Source of the DNA: Bradyrhizobium oligotrophicum S58
Lineage (GTDB): Bacteria > Pseudomonadota > Alphaproteobacteria > Rhizobiales > Xanthobacteraceae
Length of the DNA: 64,000 bases
Assembly: GCF_000344805.1 (NCBI RefSeq)
Contig: NC_020453.1
Coordinates: forward strand, 992,001 to 1,056,000
Direction of reading: 5' to 3'
Part shown: piece after piece, positions 44,701 through 53,028 of the stretch
Layout of the letters: each line of letters starts with the position of its first letter
Position numbering within the stretch: position 1 is the first letter of the stretch
Notes under the pieces: model-generated
Database searches by the model: none
What the model was told of the DNA's origin: nothing
Seen by the model: the letters and a program-made list of their open reading frames with translations, nothing else
Translations under genes and position numbers: made by a program

Positions 44701-45441
44701 CTAGTCTGCCCGCGTGACAAGCCGTCGGTACCCGTCCCTGATATCCTTCTCGATTGCGGCCTGAACCCGCGCCTGATCGGCCGATTCCAGCCCCGCAATG
44801 GCCTCCATGTGATTGCTGACGCCGACTCGAGAGGTAGCAAACTCGGGATAGAGGTCATTGAGCGAGGGGCCAATGCGTACCCACAGCGACTCGATCATGG
44901 CGGTGAGCCGGGGCATCTGCGCGGTATCATAGATCGCGAAATGGAACGCCTTGTTTGCCTTTAGGACCGCTGAATAGTTGCGGTTATCCAGCTCCGCGTT
45001 GATCTGCATCTGCAGCGCCTTGAGTTGTTCCACCAGTTGCCTTGGCGCCTTTTCTGCCGCGATCCGGGCAGCCAATCCCTCCAGAACCAGCCGGATCGAA
45101 GTGACTTCGTCGAGAGCTGCCTTGGTGAGGGGTGGAACGATGACTGTCTTGGGACCAGCATTCACCAGCGCACCTTCGCCGATGAGGCGCATGATGGCAT
45201 CGCGCGCCGGCGTCGTGCTGACCTCAAGCGCCTGGGCGACCGCGCGCACTGTCAGCTTCTGTCCGGCCGAAAATTCACCCCGCACGATCGCCTCTTTCAA
45301 CGAGGTGTAAGCAAGCTCGCCAAGGCTCGTCTGGCGATCGATCGGGGCCAGCGGCATCTCGGCCAGCGATTTGAGGGCGGGTTCGGTGGGCTCTGACAAC
45401 ATGGGCGCACTCTGAGTTCCGAAGCGACAGATTTCAAGCAT
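44701..45441 (-). CDS. GntR-family regulator, FCD subgroup
   Basis: 246 aa. The N-terminal winged HTH (LAYTSLKEAIVRGEFSAGQK, then TVRAVAQALEVSTTPARDAI) is followed by an all-helical FCD domain with its metal/ligand residues in the LRLVLEG, ALKANKAFHFAIYD and SNHMEAIAGLES blocks. FCD regulators usually repress catabolic operons and respond to a carboxylate or amino-acid metabolite. The gene is convergent with the PotC-like gene and divergent from hyuA. A similar operator lies 11-27 bases upstream of its own start, which suggests autoregulation. Confidence 0.9.
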   Translation of the reverse strand: MLEICRFGTQSAPMLSEPTEPALKSLAEMPLAPIDRQTSLGELAYTSLKEAIVRGEFSAGQKLTVRAVAQALEVSTTPARDAIMRLIGEGALVNAGPKTVIVPPLTKAALDEVTSIRLVLEGLAARIAAEKAPRQLVEQLKALQMQINAELDNRNYSAVLKANKAFHFAIYDTAQMPRLTAMIESLWVRIGPSLNDLYPEFATSRVGVSNHMEAIAGLESADQARVQAAIEKDIRDGYRRLVTRAD

Positions 45442-45451
45442 CTGCAGCCGT

Positions 45452-45468
45452 TTGGTGCATCATTTTTG
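45452..45468. promoter_or_regulatory. Weak operator-like site in front of gntR
   Basis: TTGGTGCATCATTTTTG, 11-27 bases upstream of the GntR start. It keeps the TGCATCA centre seen in the stronger sites but the flanks are poor. Confidence 0.35.
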
Positions 45469-45522
45469 AAGTGAACGGGAATTCTCCCCAGTTTCACGCC
45501 TGCGACGCCAGGTAGCAGGATA

Positions 45523-45556
45523 TTGACAAACGATATTTGATGTCTGATACATCAAA
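45523..45556 (+). promoter_or_regulatory. hyuA promoter with overlapping palindromic operator
   Basis: A consensus -35 (TTGACA, 45523-45528) is followed after 17 bases by a weak -10 (GATACA, 45546-45551). A perfect palindrome overlaps the -10: TTTGATGT (45536-45543), spacer CTGAT, ACATCAAA (45549-45556). The start codon at 45569 follows the ribosome site AAAAGGAGGTGG. The geometry is that of a repressor blocking RNA polymerase. Confidence 0.65.
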
Positions 45557-45568
45557 AGGAGGTGGAAA

Positions 45569-47632
45569 ATGGACCAGGATCTGCAGGGCACGTTCCGCAT
45601 CGGAGTCGATATCGGCGGAACTTTTACCGACGTGAGCATCGTCGAACAAGCCGGTCATGTGCATGCAATCAAGTCGCCGACCATGCCGTCTGATCCGGCC
45701 AAAAGTGTAGTTGCAGCGCTCGAGCGTGCGGCCTCCGAGCTTGGCATGACGCTTCAGCTGTTATTGTCCCGGACCAACCTATTCGTTCACGGTTCGACAA
45801 TCGCGACCAATACCTTGCTCGAGAGAACGGGAGCGATCGTCGGTCTCCTCGGCACCGAGGGGTTTCGCGACACGATCGAGATCAGGAGGGGCTGGCGAGA
45901 CAATCCCTGGGACCATCGTTCTCCCTGGCCAGATCCCATTGTGCCGCGGCACCGGAGATTGTCCGTGGTCGGGCGGATGGACGCGGAAGGGGGGACGGTC
46001 ATTCCTCTGGATCCGGCGTCCGTCCGCCGCGCGCTCGACCGCATGCTCTCGTTCGGTGTCGAGTCTGTCGCCGTCTGCCTGCTCCACAGCTATCGCAATT
46101 CCGACCATGAGCAGCGTTGCCGTGACATCATTGCCGAGCATGCCCCCGAGCTGTGGGTGACGCTGTCCAGCGAGCTGGCGCCGGTTGTCGGTGAGTACGA
46201 GCGGGCATCAACGTCTGTCATCAATGCCTATGTGGCGCCGCGCGTCGTGCCTTATCTCAACGGCCTCGAACGTGATCTCCGAGCGATGGGCCTGCGCGCA
46301 CTGTTGGTCGTTCAAAGTAATGGCGGCGTTGTCTCGGTGGCTCAGATTGCCAGGCATCCGGTGGCCATGCTGCTGTCAGGTCCCGCTGCAGCCGCCGGCG
46401 CCCTCACGCAATTTCAGACCGAGGCCGGCACCGATCATCTGATCTCGCTCGAAGTCGGGGGGACGAGCTGCGACGTGATGATGGTCAATGCAGGCGAGAT
46501 TGGCATGACCGATCTTCTCGATATCGAACGTTTGCGCGTCGCGGTGCCGTCGGTCGAAATTACGACCGTGAGTGCCGGCGGTGGCTCGATCGCCAGCGTG
46601 GACGAAGGAGGGCTGCTCTGCGTCGGCCCGCGCGGAGCGGGATCCAATCCGGGGCCGGCCTGCTACGAGCGTGGCGGCATGCATCCGACCCTGACCGATG
46701 CTCAGTTGCTGCTCGGCAGGTTACGGCCTGGACCGCAGGGCGGCGGCGCGATCATTCTCAATCGGTGGCTTGCGGAGGAGGCGATCCGGACGCAGATTGC
46801 CGAGCCGCTCGGTCTTCAGCCCTTTGAGGCGGCCGTTGGCATCATTCGGCTGGCCGAGCAGACGATGCTGCATGCCGTCGAGAACGTCAGCATCGAGAAG
46901 GGTCTGGATCCGCGCCGCTTTACTCTTGTTGCTGGAGGCGGAGCAGGCGCGCTGCATGCGAGCAGCATTGCGCGTCTGGCGCGCTGCCACAACGTCTTTG
47001 TGCCTCGTCTGGCGGGAATATTGTGTGCGTTCGGAATGTGCAACACCGACCTGCGCTGCGATCTGCAGCGGAGTATTCCGATCGCCCTTGAGCAGCAATA
47101 TCGTGGCATCATCGACCGGCTGACGGCGACTCTGATCGGGCAGGCAATAGCTCTCCTGGAGGCGGAAGGCTTCCCACCGGAGCGCCGGCGATTCCTTACG
47201 CAGTGGTACCTGCGTTATTTCGGTCAGCAGTCAACGATCCCAATCACCCTTCAGGACAACGAGCCGATTGCCGCGATCATCGAGCGGTTTGAAACCGAAC
47301 ACCTGCGCATGTTCGGTCATACTCAGCCGGATGGTCGCCATCAGGTCGTCTCCGTCAAGGTCAGCGGCTTCGGCCTTCTGTCGCGGCCGCAGAACTCAGG
47401 ATTAAAGTTCGCTGGAAGGCGTGTGGCGGGTCCTGATGAGCGACGCAAAATCTGGGTCGATGCCGAGCATGAATGGCAAGAGGTCCCGGTCTTAAAAGGG
47501 AGTGCGCTAGCGCCCCACAGGCTGGTCGATGGCCCTGCCATTGTCGAGGAAAGCACCACCACAATTCTCGTAGGCGCGCGTGATCGGCTCCGTGTGACCT
47601 CCGGCGGTAACTACATCATCGAGCTCCAATAG
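45569..47632 (+). CDS. hyuA: Hydantoinase/oxoprolinase subunit A (HyuA-like)
   Basis: 687 aa. The N-terminal ASKHA-type ATP-binding motif is RIGVDIGGTFTDVSIVEQ, with GSTIATNTLLERTGAIVGLL after it, then the second phosphate region SLEVGGTSCDVMMV and SAGGGSIASVDEGG. Typical length for N-methylhydantoinase A / 5-oxoprolinase-type enzymes, which open cyclic amides with ATP. First gene of the hyuAB-importer operon and directly controlled by the palindromic promoter. The exact substrate cannot be read from the sequence. Confidence 0.9.
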   Translation: MDQDLQGTFRIGVDIGGTFTDVSIVEQAGHVHAIKSPTMPSDPAKSVVAALERAASELGMTLQLLLSRTNLFVHGSTIATNTLLERTGAIVGLLGTEGFRDTIEIRRGWRDNPWDHRSPWPDPIVPRHRRLSVVGRMDAEGGTVIPLDPASVRRALDRMLSFGVESVAVCLLHSYRNSDHEQRCRDIIAEHAPELWVTLSSELAPVVGEYERASTSVINAYVAPRVVPYLNGLERDLRAMGLRALLVVQSNGGVVSVAQIARHPVAMLLSGPAAAAGALTQFQTEAGTDHLISLEVGGTSCDVMMVNAGEIGMTDLLDIERLRVAVPSVEITTVSAGGGSIASVDEGGLLCVGPRGAGSNPGPACYERGGMHPTLTDAQLLLGRLRPGPQGGGAIILNRWLAEEAIRTQIAEPLGLQPFEAAVGIIRLAEQTMLHAVENVSIEKGLDPRRFTLVAGGGAGALHASSIARLARCHNVFVPRLAGILCAFGMCNTDLRCDLQRSIPIALEQQYRGIIDRLTATLIGQAIALLEAEGFPPERRRFLTQWYLRYFGQQSTIPITLQDNEPIAAIIERFETEHLRMFGHTQPDGRHQVVSVKVSGFGLLSRPQNSGLKFAGRRVAGPDERRKIWVDAEHEWQEVPVLKGSALAPHRLVDGPAIVEESTTTILVGARDRLRVTSGGNYIIELQ

Positions 47633-47641
47633 GGGAACACC

Positions 47642-49474
47642 ATGGATCCCGTCTTGCTCGCCCTGACGCAGAAACAGCTCGATCATATCACCCGGCAGAT
47701 GGGATGGGTGATGATGAAGACCGCGCGCAGTCCCATCTTCTCGCAGTCTCACGACTTTTCCTGCTTCATAGGGGACGCGGATGGGGCCGTGGTGGCGCAG
47801 GCTGACGGCATCCCCATTCATACCGGGAGCGGCGGCTTCGCGCTACGCGCTCTGAAGCAGGCCTTTGGCGGAGATATCGCCGACGGCGATGTCTTCCTGT
47901 CCAATGATCCTTATTTGGCGGGCAACAATCATCTGGCGGACTGGACGATGATGCGGCCCGTCTTCGTCGAAGGTATGTTGTTTGGTTTTTCGTGCAATCG
48001 CGCACATCAGTCTGACATCGGGGGAGGTGTCGCGGGTACCTACAACGCGGCCGCGCGAGAGATCTTCCATGAAGGCGTTCGCATCCCGCCATTGCGGATC
48101 GCCCAAAAGGAAGTCGTCCGCGAGGATATTCTGCGGCTGCTGCTCGCCAACACGCGCTGTCCCGACCTGCTCGTCGGCGATCTGCACGCCATGCTTGGAT
48201 CGACTCGGATCGGTGCCGAAAGGCTCGCGTCGCTGGCCCGCGATCTCGGCAGCAAACAAGCGCAAAGGCTGTTTCCAAACCTGCTCGACTATGCAGAGCG
48301 TCGGATGCAGTTTGAGATCGAGCAGTTGCGGCCTGGTCGATACAGCGGCGTCGACGTCAGCGATCATGATTGCTTTGCGGCGGCCAACATCCGGATCGAG
48401 GTCTCCCTGACTGTCGAGCGCGAACGGCTGGTGTTCGACTTTTCCGGTTGTTCGCCGCAGATTGCGGGCTTCAAGAACAGTCCCTTGGCCAACACCTCAT
48501 CGGCCGTCTATCTCGCGGTAGCGACCTTTCTGGACCAGTCACTGCCCCGGAACGAGGGCGCCTACCGGGCGATCCAGATCATCGCTCCTGAAGGCACCAT
48601 CGTGAACGCAAGGTCGCCGGCGCCCGTCGGGTTTACGACCACGCATCCGGCGCACGAGATCATTACCGCCTGCTGGCAGGCCTTGTCGGGCGCCGCGCCC
48701 GATCGCAGCTGCGCAGGGTGGGGCAAGTCGCTACACCCCGTATCGGCCGGTTCGACGCGACAGGGCAATATCTTCGTTCTCTATCATTGGCTGGGCTATC
48801 CCGCCGCCGGTGCGGTCGCAGAACGCGATGGCTTCAACGTGCTCGGCACGGTCAACACCCTCGGTGGGCTCGTGTTGCCGAATGTCGAGGACCTCGAGCT
48901 GGCCTACCCGGTCGAGATCCGCCGCCAGGAGTTCCGAACCGATGGAGGAGGTCCTGGCCGGATGCGTGGCGGGACCGGAATTCACTACGAGGCCCGGCAG
49001 CTGGTGCCCACCGAGACCACGTTTCGTGACGAGGCGAGCAGGCGGCCCTCCGGGTCCGGGGTGATGGGCGGACAGGCCGGAGCCGTTGCTTCGATCCGCT
49101 GCTGCGCCGCAGACGGCACCCTCGTTCAAACACCGGCCTACGGCACGTTGCGCTGTGGGCCCATGGACATTTCGATCGAGTCGGCGGGCGGTGGCGGATG
49201 GGGCGATCCGGGCGAGCGGAATCCGGAAGCGGTGCGCCGCGATGTCATCGACGAGCTCGTCAGCATGGATGCCGCCCGGACCATCTATCAGGTCGTGCTG
49301 TCATCGGACATGTCGAATGTCGACTATGAGGCGACGCATCGCGAGCGGAGCAAGAGACGTTTCACCACGACCACCCTTGAGGAGATCGCCCAATGGGAGC
49401 TTTCACGGCAAGAGCCTACGCCTGCAAACGACGAGCGATCCTCGTGGCGGCCGTCGCCGTTCAGGTCGCATTAG
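47642..49474 (+). CDS. hyuB: Hydantoinase/oxoprolinase subunit B (HyuB-like)
   Basis: 610 aa. Family blocks: GWVMMKTARSPIFSQSHDFS, HTGSGGFALRAL, LSNDPYLAGNNHLADWTMMR, GFSCNRAHQSDIGG and the Gly-rich C-terminus RMRGGTGIHYE and SAGGGGWGDPGERNPEAV. Forms a heteromeric enzyme with HyuA, starting nine bases after it. The last ~80 bases overlap the start of the next gene, which is unusually long for this operon. Confidence 0.9.
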   Translation: MDPVLLALTQKQLDHITRQMGWVMMKTARSPIFSQSHDFSCFIGDADGAVVAQADGIPIHTGSGGFALRALKQAFGGDIADGDVFLSNDPYLAGNNHLADWTMMRPVFVEGMLFGFSCNRAHQSDIGGGVAGTYNAAAREIFHEGVRIPPLRIAQKEVVREDILRLLLANTRCPDLLVGDLHAMLGSTRIGAERLASLARDLGSKQAQRLFPNLLDYAERRMQFEIEQLRPGRYSGVDVSDHDCFAAANIRIEVSLTVERERLVFDFSGCSPQIAGFKNSPLANTSSAVYLAVATFLDQSLPRNEGAYRAIQIIAPEGTIVNARSPAPVGFTTTHPAHEIITACWQALSGAAPDRSCAGWGKSLHPVSAGSTRQGNIFVLYHWLGYPAAGAVAERDGFNVLGTVNTLGGLVLPNVEDLELAYPVEIRRQEFRTDGGGPGRMRGGTGIHYEARQLVPTETTFRDEASRRPSGSGVMGGQAGAVASIRCCAADGTLVQTPAYGTLRCGPMDISIESAGGGGWGDPGERNPEAVRRDVIDELVSMDAARTIYQVVLSSDMSNVDYEATHRERSKRRFTTTTLEEIAQWELSRQEPTPANDERSSWRPSPFRSH

Positions 49475-51009
49475 GTTTTTCACCGGTCTGGGGCCAGAGC
49501 CGTAACGAAACCGCGCGAGTGGTCTGGCCGTTCGAGACCTCTTCGCTGGATCCTGCGGGCGCCGGCGTGCAGCGATCGACCTGGGGCGTGTCCTGGCACG
49601 TCTACGATCGGCTGGTCACGTTCGCGCTGGATCAACCGCGTGACAATGTCCAGCAATACAGGCTGGATGAACCGCGCGGCGACATCGCTGAACGCTGGGA
49701 CATCTCCGAGGACGGCAAGGTCTACAGATTTCATCTTCGCAGCTCCGCAGTCTTCCATGACGGATCGCAAGTGACCGCCGAGGACGTCAAATGGTCGCTG
49801 CGACGTGCGATCAGCCTGCCGACCACGCGTTTCGTCCTCAATCTGGGAGGTCTTGCCAGCGAAGACCAGATCAAGGCGATCGACGCAAAGACCGTGGAGA
49901 TTGCGCTCGCCAAGCCAAATCGCTATCTGCTGCTTTCGCTCAGCACTCCGTTCGCACCCATTATCAATGCGAACCAGGTCAAGGCTCATGTCACCCCCAA
50001 CGATCCCTGGGGCACCGAGTGGCTGAAGGCCAACGAGGCGGGGAGCGGCGCCTATCAGGTTATGACCTTCCGGCCCGATCAGGTCGTCCTGCAGCGTAAC
50101 GACAAATGGTATGGCACGCCGCAACCGGCCATGCGGTGGGCCGTGTTCCAAACCGTGCCCGAAGATACGACACGCGTGGCGCTGGTCGAGCGGCGTGCGG
50201 CCGATGTCGCCGTCGGTCTGACGCCGAATGCCATCGAAGGCGTCGAACGGCGCGCACAGGCCAGGCTGTTACTGATTCCCATGCCGAACCAGTTCGAGTT
50301 TCTGGTCATGAACACGCAGACCAAGCCATTCGACGATGTACGAGTCCGTCAGGCGATCGCCCACGCCATCCCGCAAGAGGATATCTTCCGGAGTGTGTTC
50401 CTCGATCGGGGCAAACGACTGTTCGGCCCGCCTGAGCAGGCGCAAGGTGCCAGCTTTCCACAACCACAGTCGTTCGCCTATGATCCGGAGTTGGCGCGCA
50501 AGCTGTTGGCGGAGGCAGGATACCCGAACGGCTTTGATACCACCTTGTCGCTATGCACCTGCAAGGCCGAATACTTCGAAAATCTCGCGGTGGCACTCAA
50601 GGATCATCTCGCCCGGGCTGGCATCCGTGTGACGATCGAGAAGCTGCCGGGGGCGCGTTTCGGCGAGCTGCAGACAGCAAAGCAAATGCCGGTCTATCTG
50701 GAAAACCAGGTGGCGTGGCTCAATCTTCCCGACTACTGGATCCGGATCTTCTATCGCGGAAATACACGTTCGAATTTCTCTGGCTACAACAATCCCGCGC
50801 TTGATGGGCTGCTGGCAAAGGCGGACGACGCCGGCAGCGACGCCGATTATGATGCGGCGATGCGTGAGATGATCGCGATCGTGAACCGCGATGTTCCGCT
50901 CCTGATGTTTCGTCAGGCGGCTCTGGAGGTCGTCATAGGCAAGGACATTGGCAATTACGCGTACTGGTTTCATACGCTTCCAGATGTGCGGTCGATGATC
51001 AGGAACTGA
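49393..51009 (+). CDS. Dipeptide/oligopeptide-type substrate-binding protein
   Basis: 538 aa, SBP family 5. The signal peptide (RAILVAAVAVQVALGFSPVWG) is followed by VVWPFETSSLDPAGAG, the ERWDISEDGKVYRFHLRS block, DDVRVRQAIAHAIPQEDIF and a C-terminal IVNRDVPLLMFRQAALEVVI. The ATG at 49393 has a GAGGAG site eight bases upstream and lies 82 bases inside hyuB. It supplies ligand to the permeases that follow; linkage to hyuAB suggests the importer brings in the cyclic or amide substrate. Confidence 0.88.
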   Translation: MGAFTARAYACKRRAILVAAVAVQVALGFSPVWGQSRNETARVVWPFETSSLDPAGAGVQRSTWGVSWHVYDRLVTFALDQPRDNVQQYRLDEPRGDIAERWDISEDGKVYRFHLRSSAVFHDGSQVTAEDVKWSLRRAISLPTTRFVLNLGGLASEDQIKAIDAKTVEIALAKPNRYLLLSLSTPFAPIINANQVKAHVTPNDPWGTEWLKANEAGSGAYQVMTFRPDQVVLQRNDKWYGTPQPAMRWAVFQTVPEDTTRVALVERRAADVAVGLTPNAIEGVERRAQARLLLIPMPNQFEFLVMNTQTKPFDDVRVRQAIAHAIPQEDIFRSVFLDRGKRLFGPPEQAQGASFPQPQSFAYDPELARKLLAEAGYPNGFDTTLSLCTCKAEYFENLAVALKDHLARAGIRVTIEKLPGARFGELQTAKQMPVYLENQVAWLNLPDYWIRIFYRGNTRSNFSGYNNPALDGLLAKADDAGSDADYDAAMREMIAIVNRDVPLLMFRQAALEVVIGKDIGNYAYWFHTLPDVRSMIRN

Positions 51010-51141
51010 CACCCGCCAAGCGGCTCCTCGTCACCCTCGACGAGGACCGGATGCTTCGCCATCCTACGCCGTCTGCGGGTCCCGCGGTCGCCTTTGATTG
51101 TTCTCGCCGAAGAGCGTTGTTGAAGAGCTTGGAGTCCCGCG

Positions 51142-52158
51142 ATGCTGACCTTCTTCGTGCGCCGCCTGCTTGCGGCGGTGCCCGCGATCTGCACCCTGGT
51201 CGTGGCGACGTTCCTCATCATGCGCGTTCTCCCCGGCGATCCGGCGGCTTTCTTCGCCTCGGGTCCCGTACCGACCGCGGATGAGATGGCCTATGTCCGA
51301 CAAAAGCTCGGCCTCGATCGGTCCGTCCCCGAGCAGCTCCTGATCTATGTGAAGGATATCGGCCGAGCTGATCTCGGCATGTCATTCACAACCGGGCGTC
51401 CGGTCCTGACGGAACTGCGCGAGCGCCTGCCAGCCTCACTTGAGCTGGCGGTCGTGGCGCTGCTGCTGGCGCTTGCCATATCCATTCCTCTAGGCGTCAT
51501 GGCAGCGATATGGCGCGGCTCGCCGGTGGATCACGTAGCGCGCGTCATCAGCAGTATCGGCGTGTCGATGCCGACCTTCGTCACGGGCCTGCTCCTGACC
51601 TACGTGTTCTTTCTCTGGCTTGGCATCGCGCCGGAACCCGTCGATCGAATCGACATGTTTATCGCCGCGCCGCCGCGTCTGACAGGCTTTCTCCTGATCG
51701 ACAGCAGCGTCAGCGGGCGCTGGGATGCGCTGCAGTCAGCTGCTGGCAGGCTTGTGCTGCCGAGCATCACAATGGCGATCTTCGTGCTGTCGCCGCTGAC
51801 GCGCATGACGCGATCCGCCATGCTGGGGGTGCTGAGTTCCGATTTCGTGCGTACGGCGCGCGCGATGGGGCTCAGCGACGTCACCGTCTACATCCGCTAC
51901 GCGCTGCGCAACGCGCTGCTGCCAGTGTTGACGACGATGGGGATCGTTTTCTCGACGATGCTTGGTTCTAATGTTCTGGTCGAACGGGTCTTCGGCTGGC
52001 CCGGCATCGGCAGCTTCGCGCTCAATGCGCTGCTCGCATCCGACTATGCGCCCGTGCAGGGGTTCGTTCTGTTGATGGGATTGCTTCTCGTTACCGTCAA
52101 TCTGGCAATCGATCTCGCCTATGGCCTTGCTGATCCGCGCGCACGCAGGGGGGTATGA
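51142..52158 (+). CDS. Dipeptide-type ABC permease (DppB-like)
   Basis: 338 aa, six membrane helices; begins MLTFFVRRLLAAVPAICTLV and has the family block LPGDPAAFFASGPVPTADE. The EAA loop is FVRTARAMGLSDVTVYIRYA. It ends in the overlap with the next permease. A 130-base gap separates it from the substrate-binding protein and might hold a hairpin or ribosome site, though nothing strong is visible. Confidence 0.92.
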   Translation: MLTFFVRRLLAAVPAICTLVVATFLIMRVLPGDPAAFFASGPVPTADEMAYVRQKLGLDRSVPEQLLIYVKDIGRADLGMSFTTGRPVLTELRERLPASLELAVVALLLALAISIPLGVMAAIWRGSPVDHVARVISSIGVSMPTFVTGLLLTYVFFLWLGIAPEPVDRIDMFIAAPPRLTGFLLIDSSVSGRWDALQSAAGRLVLPSITMAIFVLSPLTRMTRSAMLGVLSSDFVRTARAMGLSDVTVYIRYALRNALLPVLTTMGIVFSTMLGSNVLVERVFGWPGIGSFALNALLASDYAPVQGFVLLMGLLLVTVNLAIDLAYGLADPRARRGV

Positions 52159-53009
52159 TGCAGTCTTCATCTTCGATCGTCTCACATGCGGCGCGGATCG
52201 TCACGCTGAACTGGTTGTCGGTTGCGGCCGTCGCGACCGTCACAATCATGCTGCTCTTGGCTTTGTTCGGACCGATGCTGGCACCGTTCGATCCCTATGC
52301 GACCGATCTCGGCCATGTGCTTCTGCCGCCAGGCCCGACGCATTGGTTCGGCACCGACCAGCTTGGGCGGGACGTTTTGAGCAGAGTGATTGTGTCGGCA
52401 CGCCTTGATCTATTCATCGCGGTCTGCGCGGTGACGGCGTCCTTCACCATAGGCGTCAGCATCGGCGGACTATCTGGCTATCTGGGCGGTGCCTTCGATC
52501 TCTGGACCAGCCGCATCGCCGAGATGCTCCAGGTCTTTCCGCTGTTCGTCCTGGCCATGGCGCTGGTTGCCGCTCTTGGCAACGATCTGCGTAACGTGAT
52601 CCTTGCGACCGCGATCGTGAATCTCCCGTTCTATGTGCGGCTGGCGCGCGTGGAGATTGGCGTGTTGAGCAGCCAGCTGTTTGTCGAGGCAGCGCGCGTC
52701 GCCGGCAATGGCGACGGGCGGATCATAGCGCGCGTTCTGCTCCCGAATGTGATGCCCAACCTTATGATTCAGTTGTCCGTAAATCTCGGCTGGGCGATCC
52801 TCAATGCCGCAAGCCTGTCCTTCATCGGCCTCGGCATTCGGCCGCCGACGGCGGAATGGGGGATCATGGTCGCTGATGGCGCCGCTCAGGCGATGGCTGG
52901 CAATTGGTGGCTTGTCGTCTTTCCAGGCGCAGCGCTCGCCTTGGCAGTGTTCGCCTTCAATCTGCTGGGTGATGCCTTGAGGGACATCCTCGACGTTCGT
53001 AGCCGATAG
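52155..53009 (+). CDS. Dipeptide-type ABC permease (DppC-like)
   Basis: 284 aa. Typical DppC blocks LAPFDPYATDLGHVLLPPGP, THWFGTDQLGRDVLSRVIVS and the EAA loop FVEAARVAGNGDGRIIARVL, six membrane helices. Start ATGATG overlaps the DppB-like stop. Confidence 0.92.
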   Translation: MMQSSSSIVSHAARIVTLNWLSVAAVATVTIMLLLALFGPMLAPFDPYATDLGHVLLPPGPTHWFGTDQLGRDVLSRVIVSARLDLFIAVCAVTASFTIGVSIGGLSGYLGGAFDLWTSRIAEMLQVFPLFVLAMALVAALGNDLRNVILATAIVNLPFYVRLARVEIGVLSSQLFVEAARVAGNGDGRIIARVLLPNVMPNLMIQLSVNLGWAILNAASLSFIGLGIRPPTAEWGIMVADGAAQAMAGNWWLVVFPGAALALAVFAFNLLGDALRDILDVRSR

Positions 53010-53028
53010 AAGTCCTGGTGAGCAGGTC

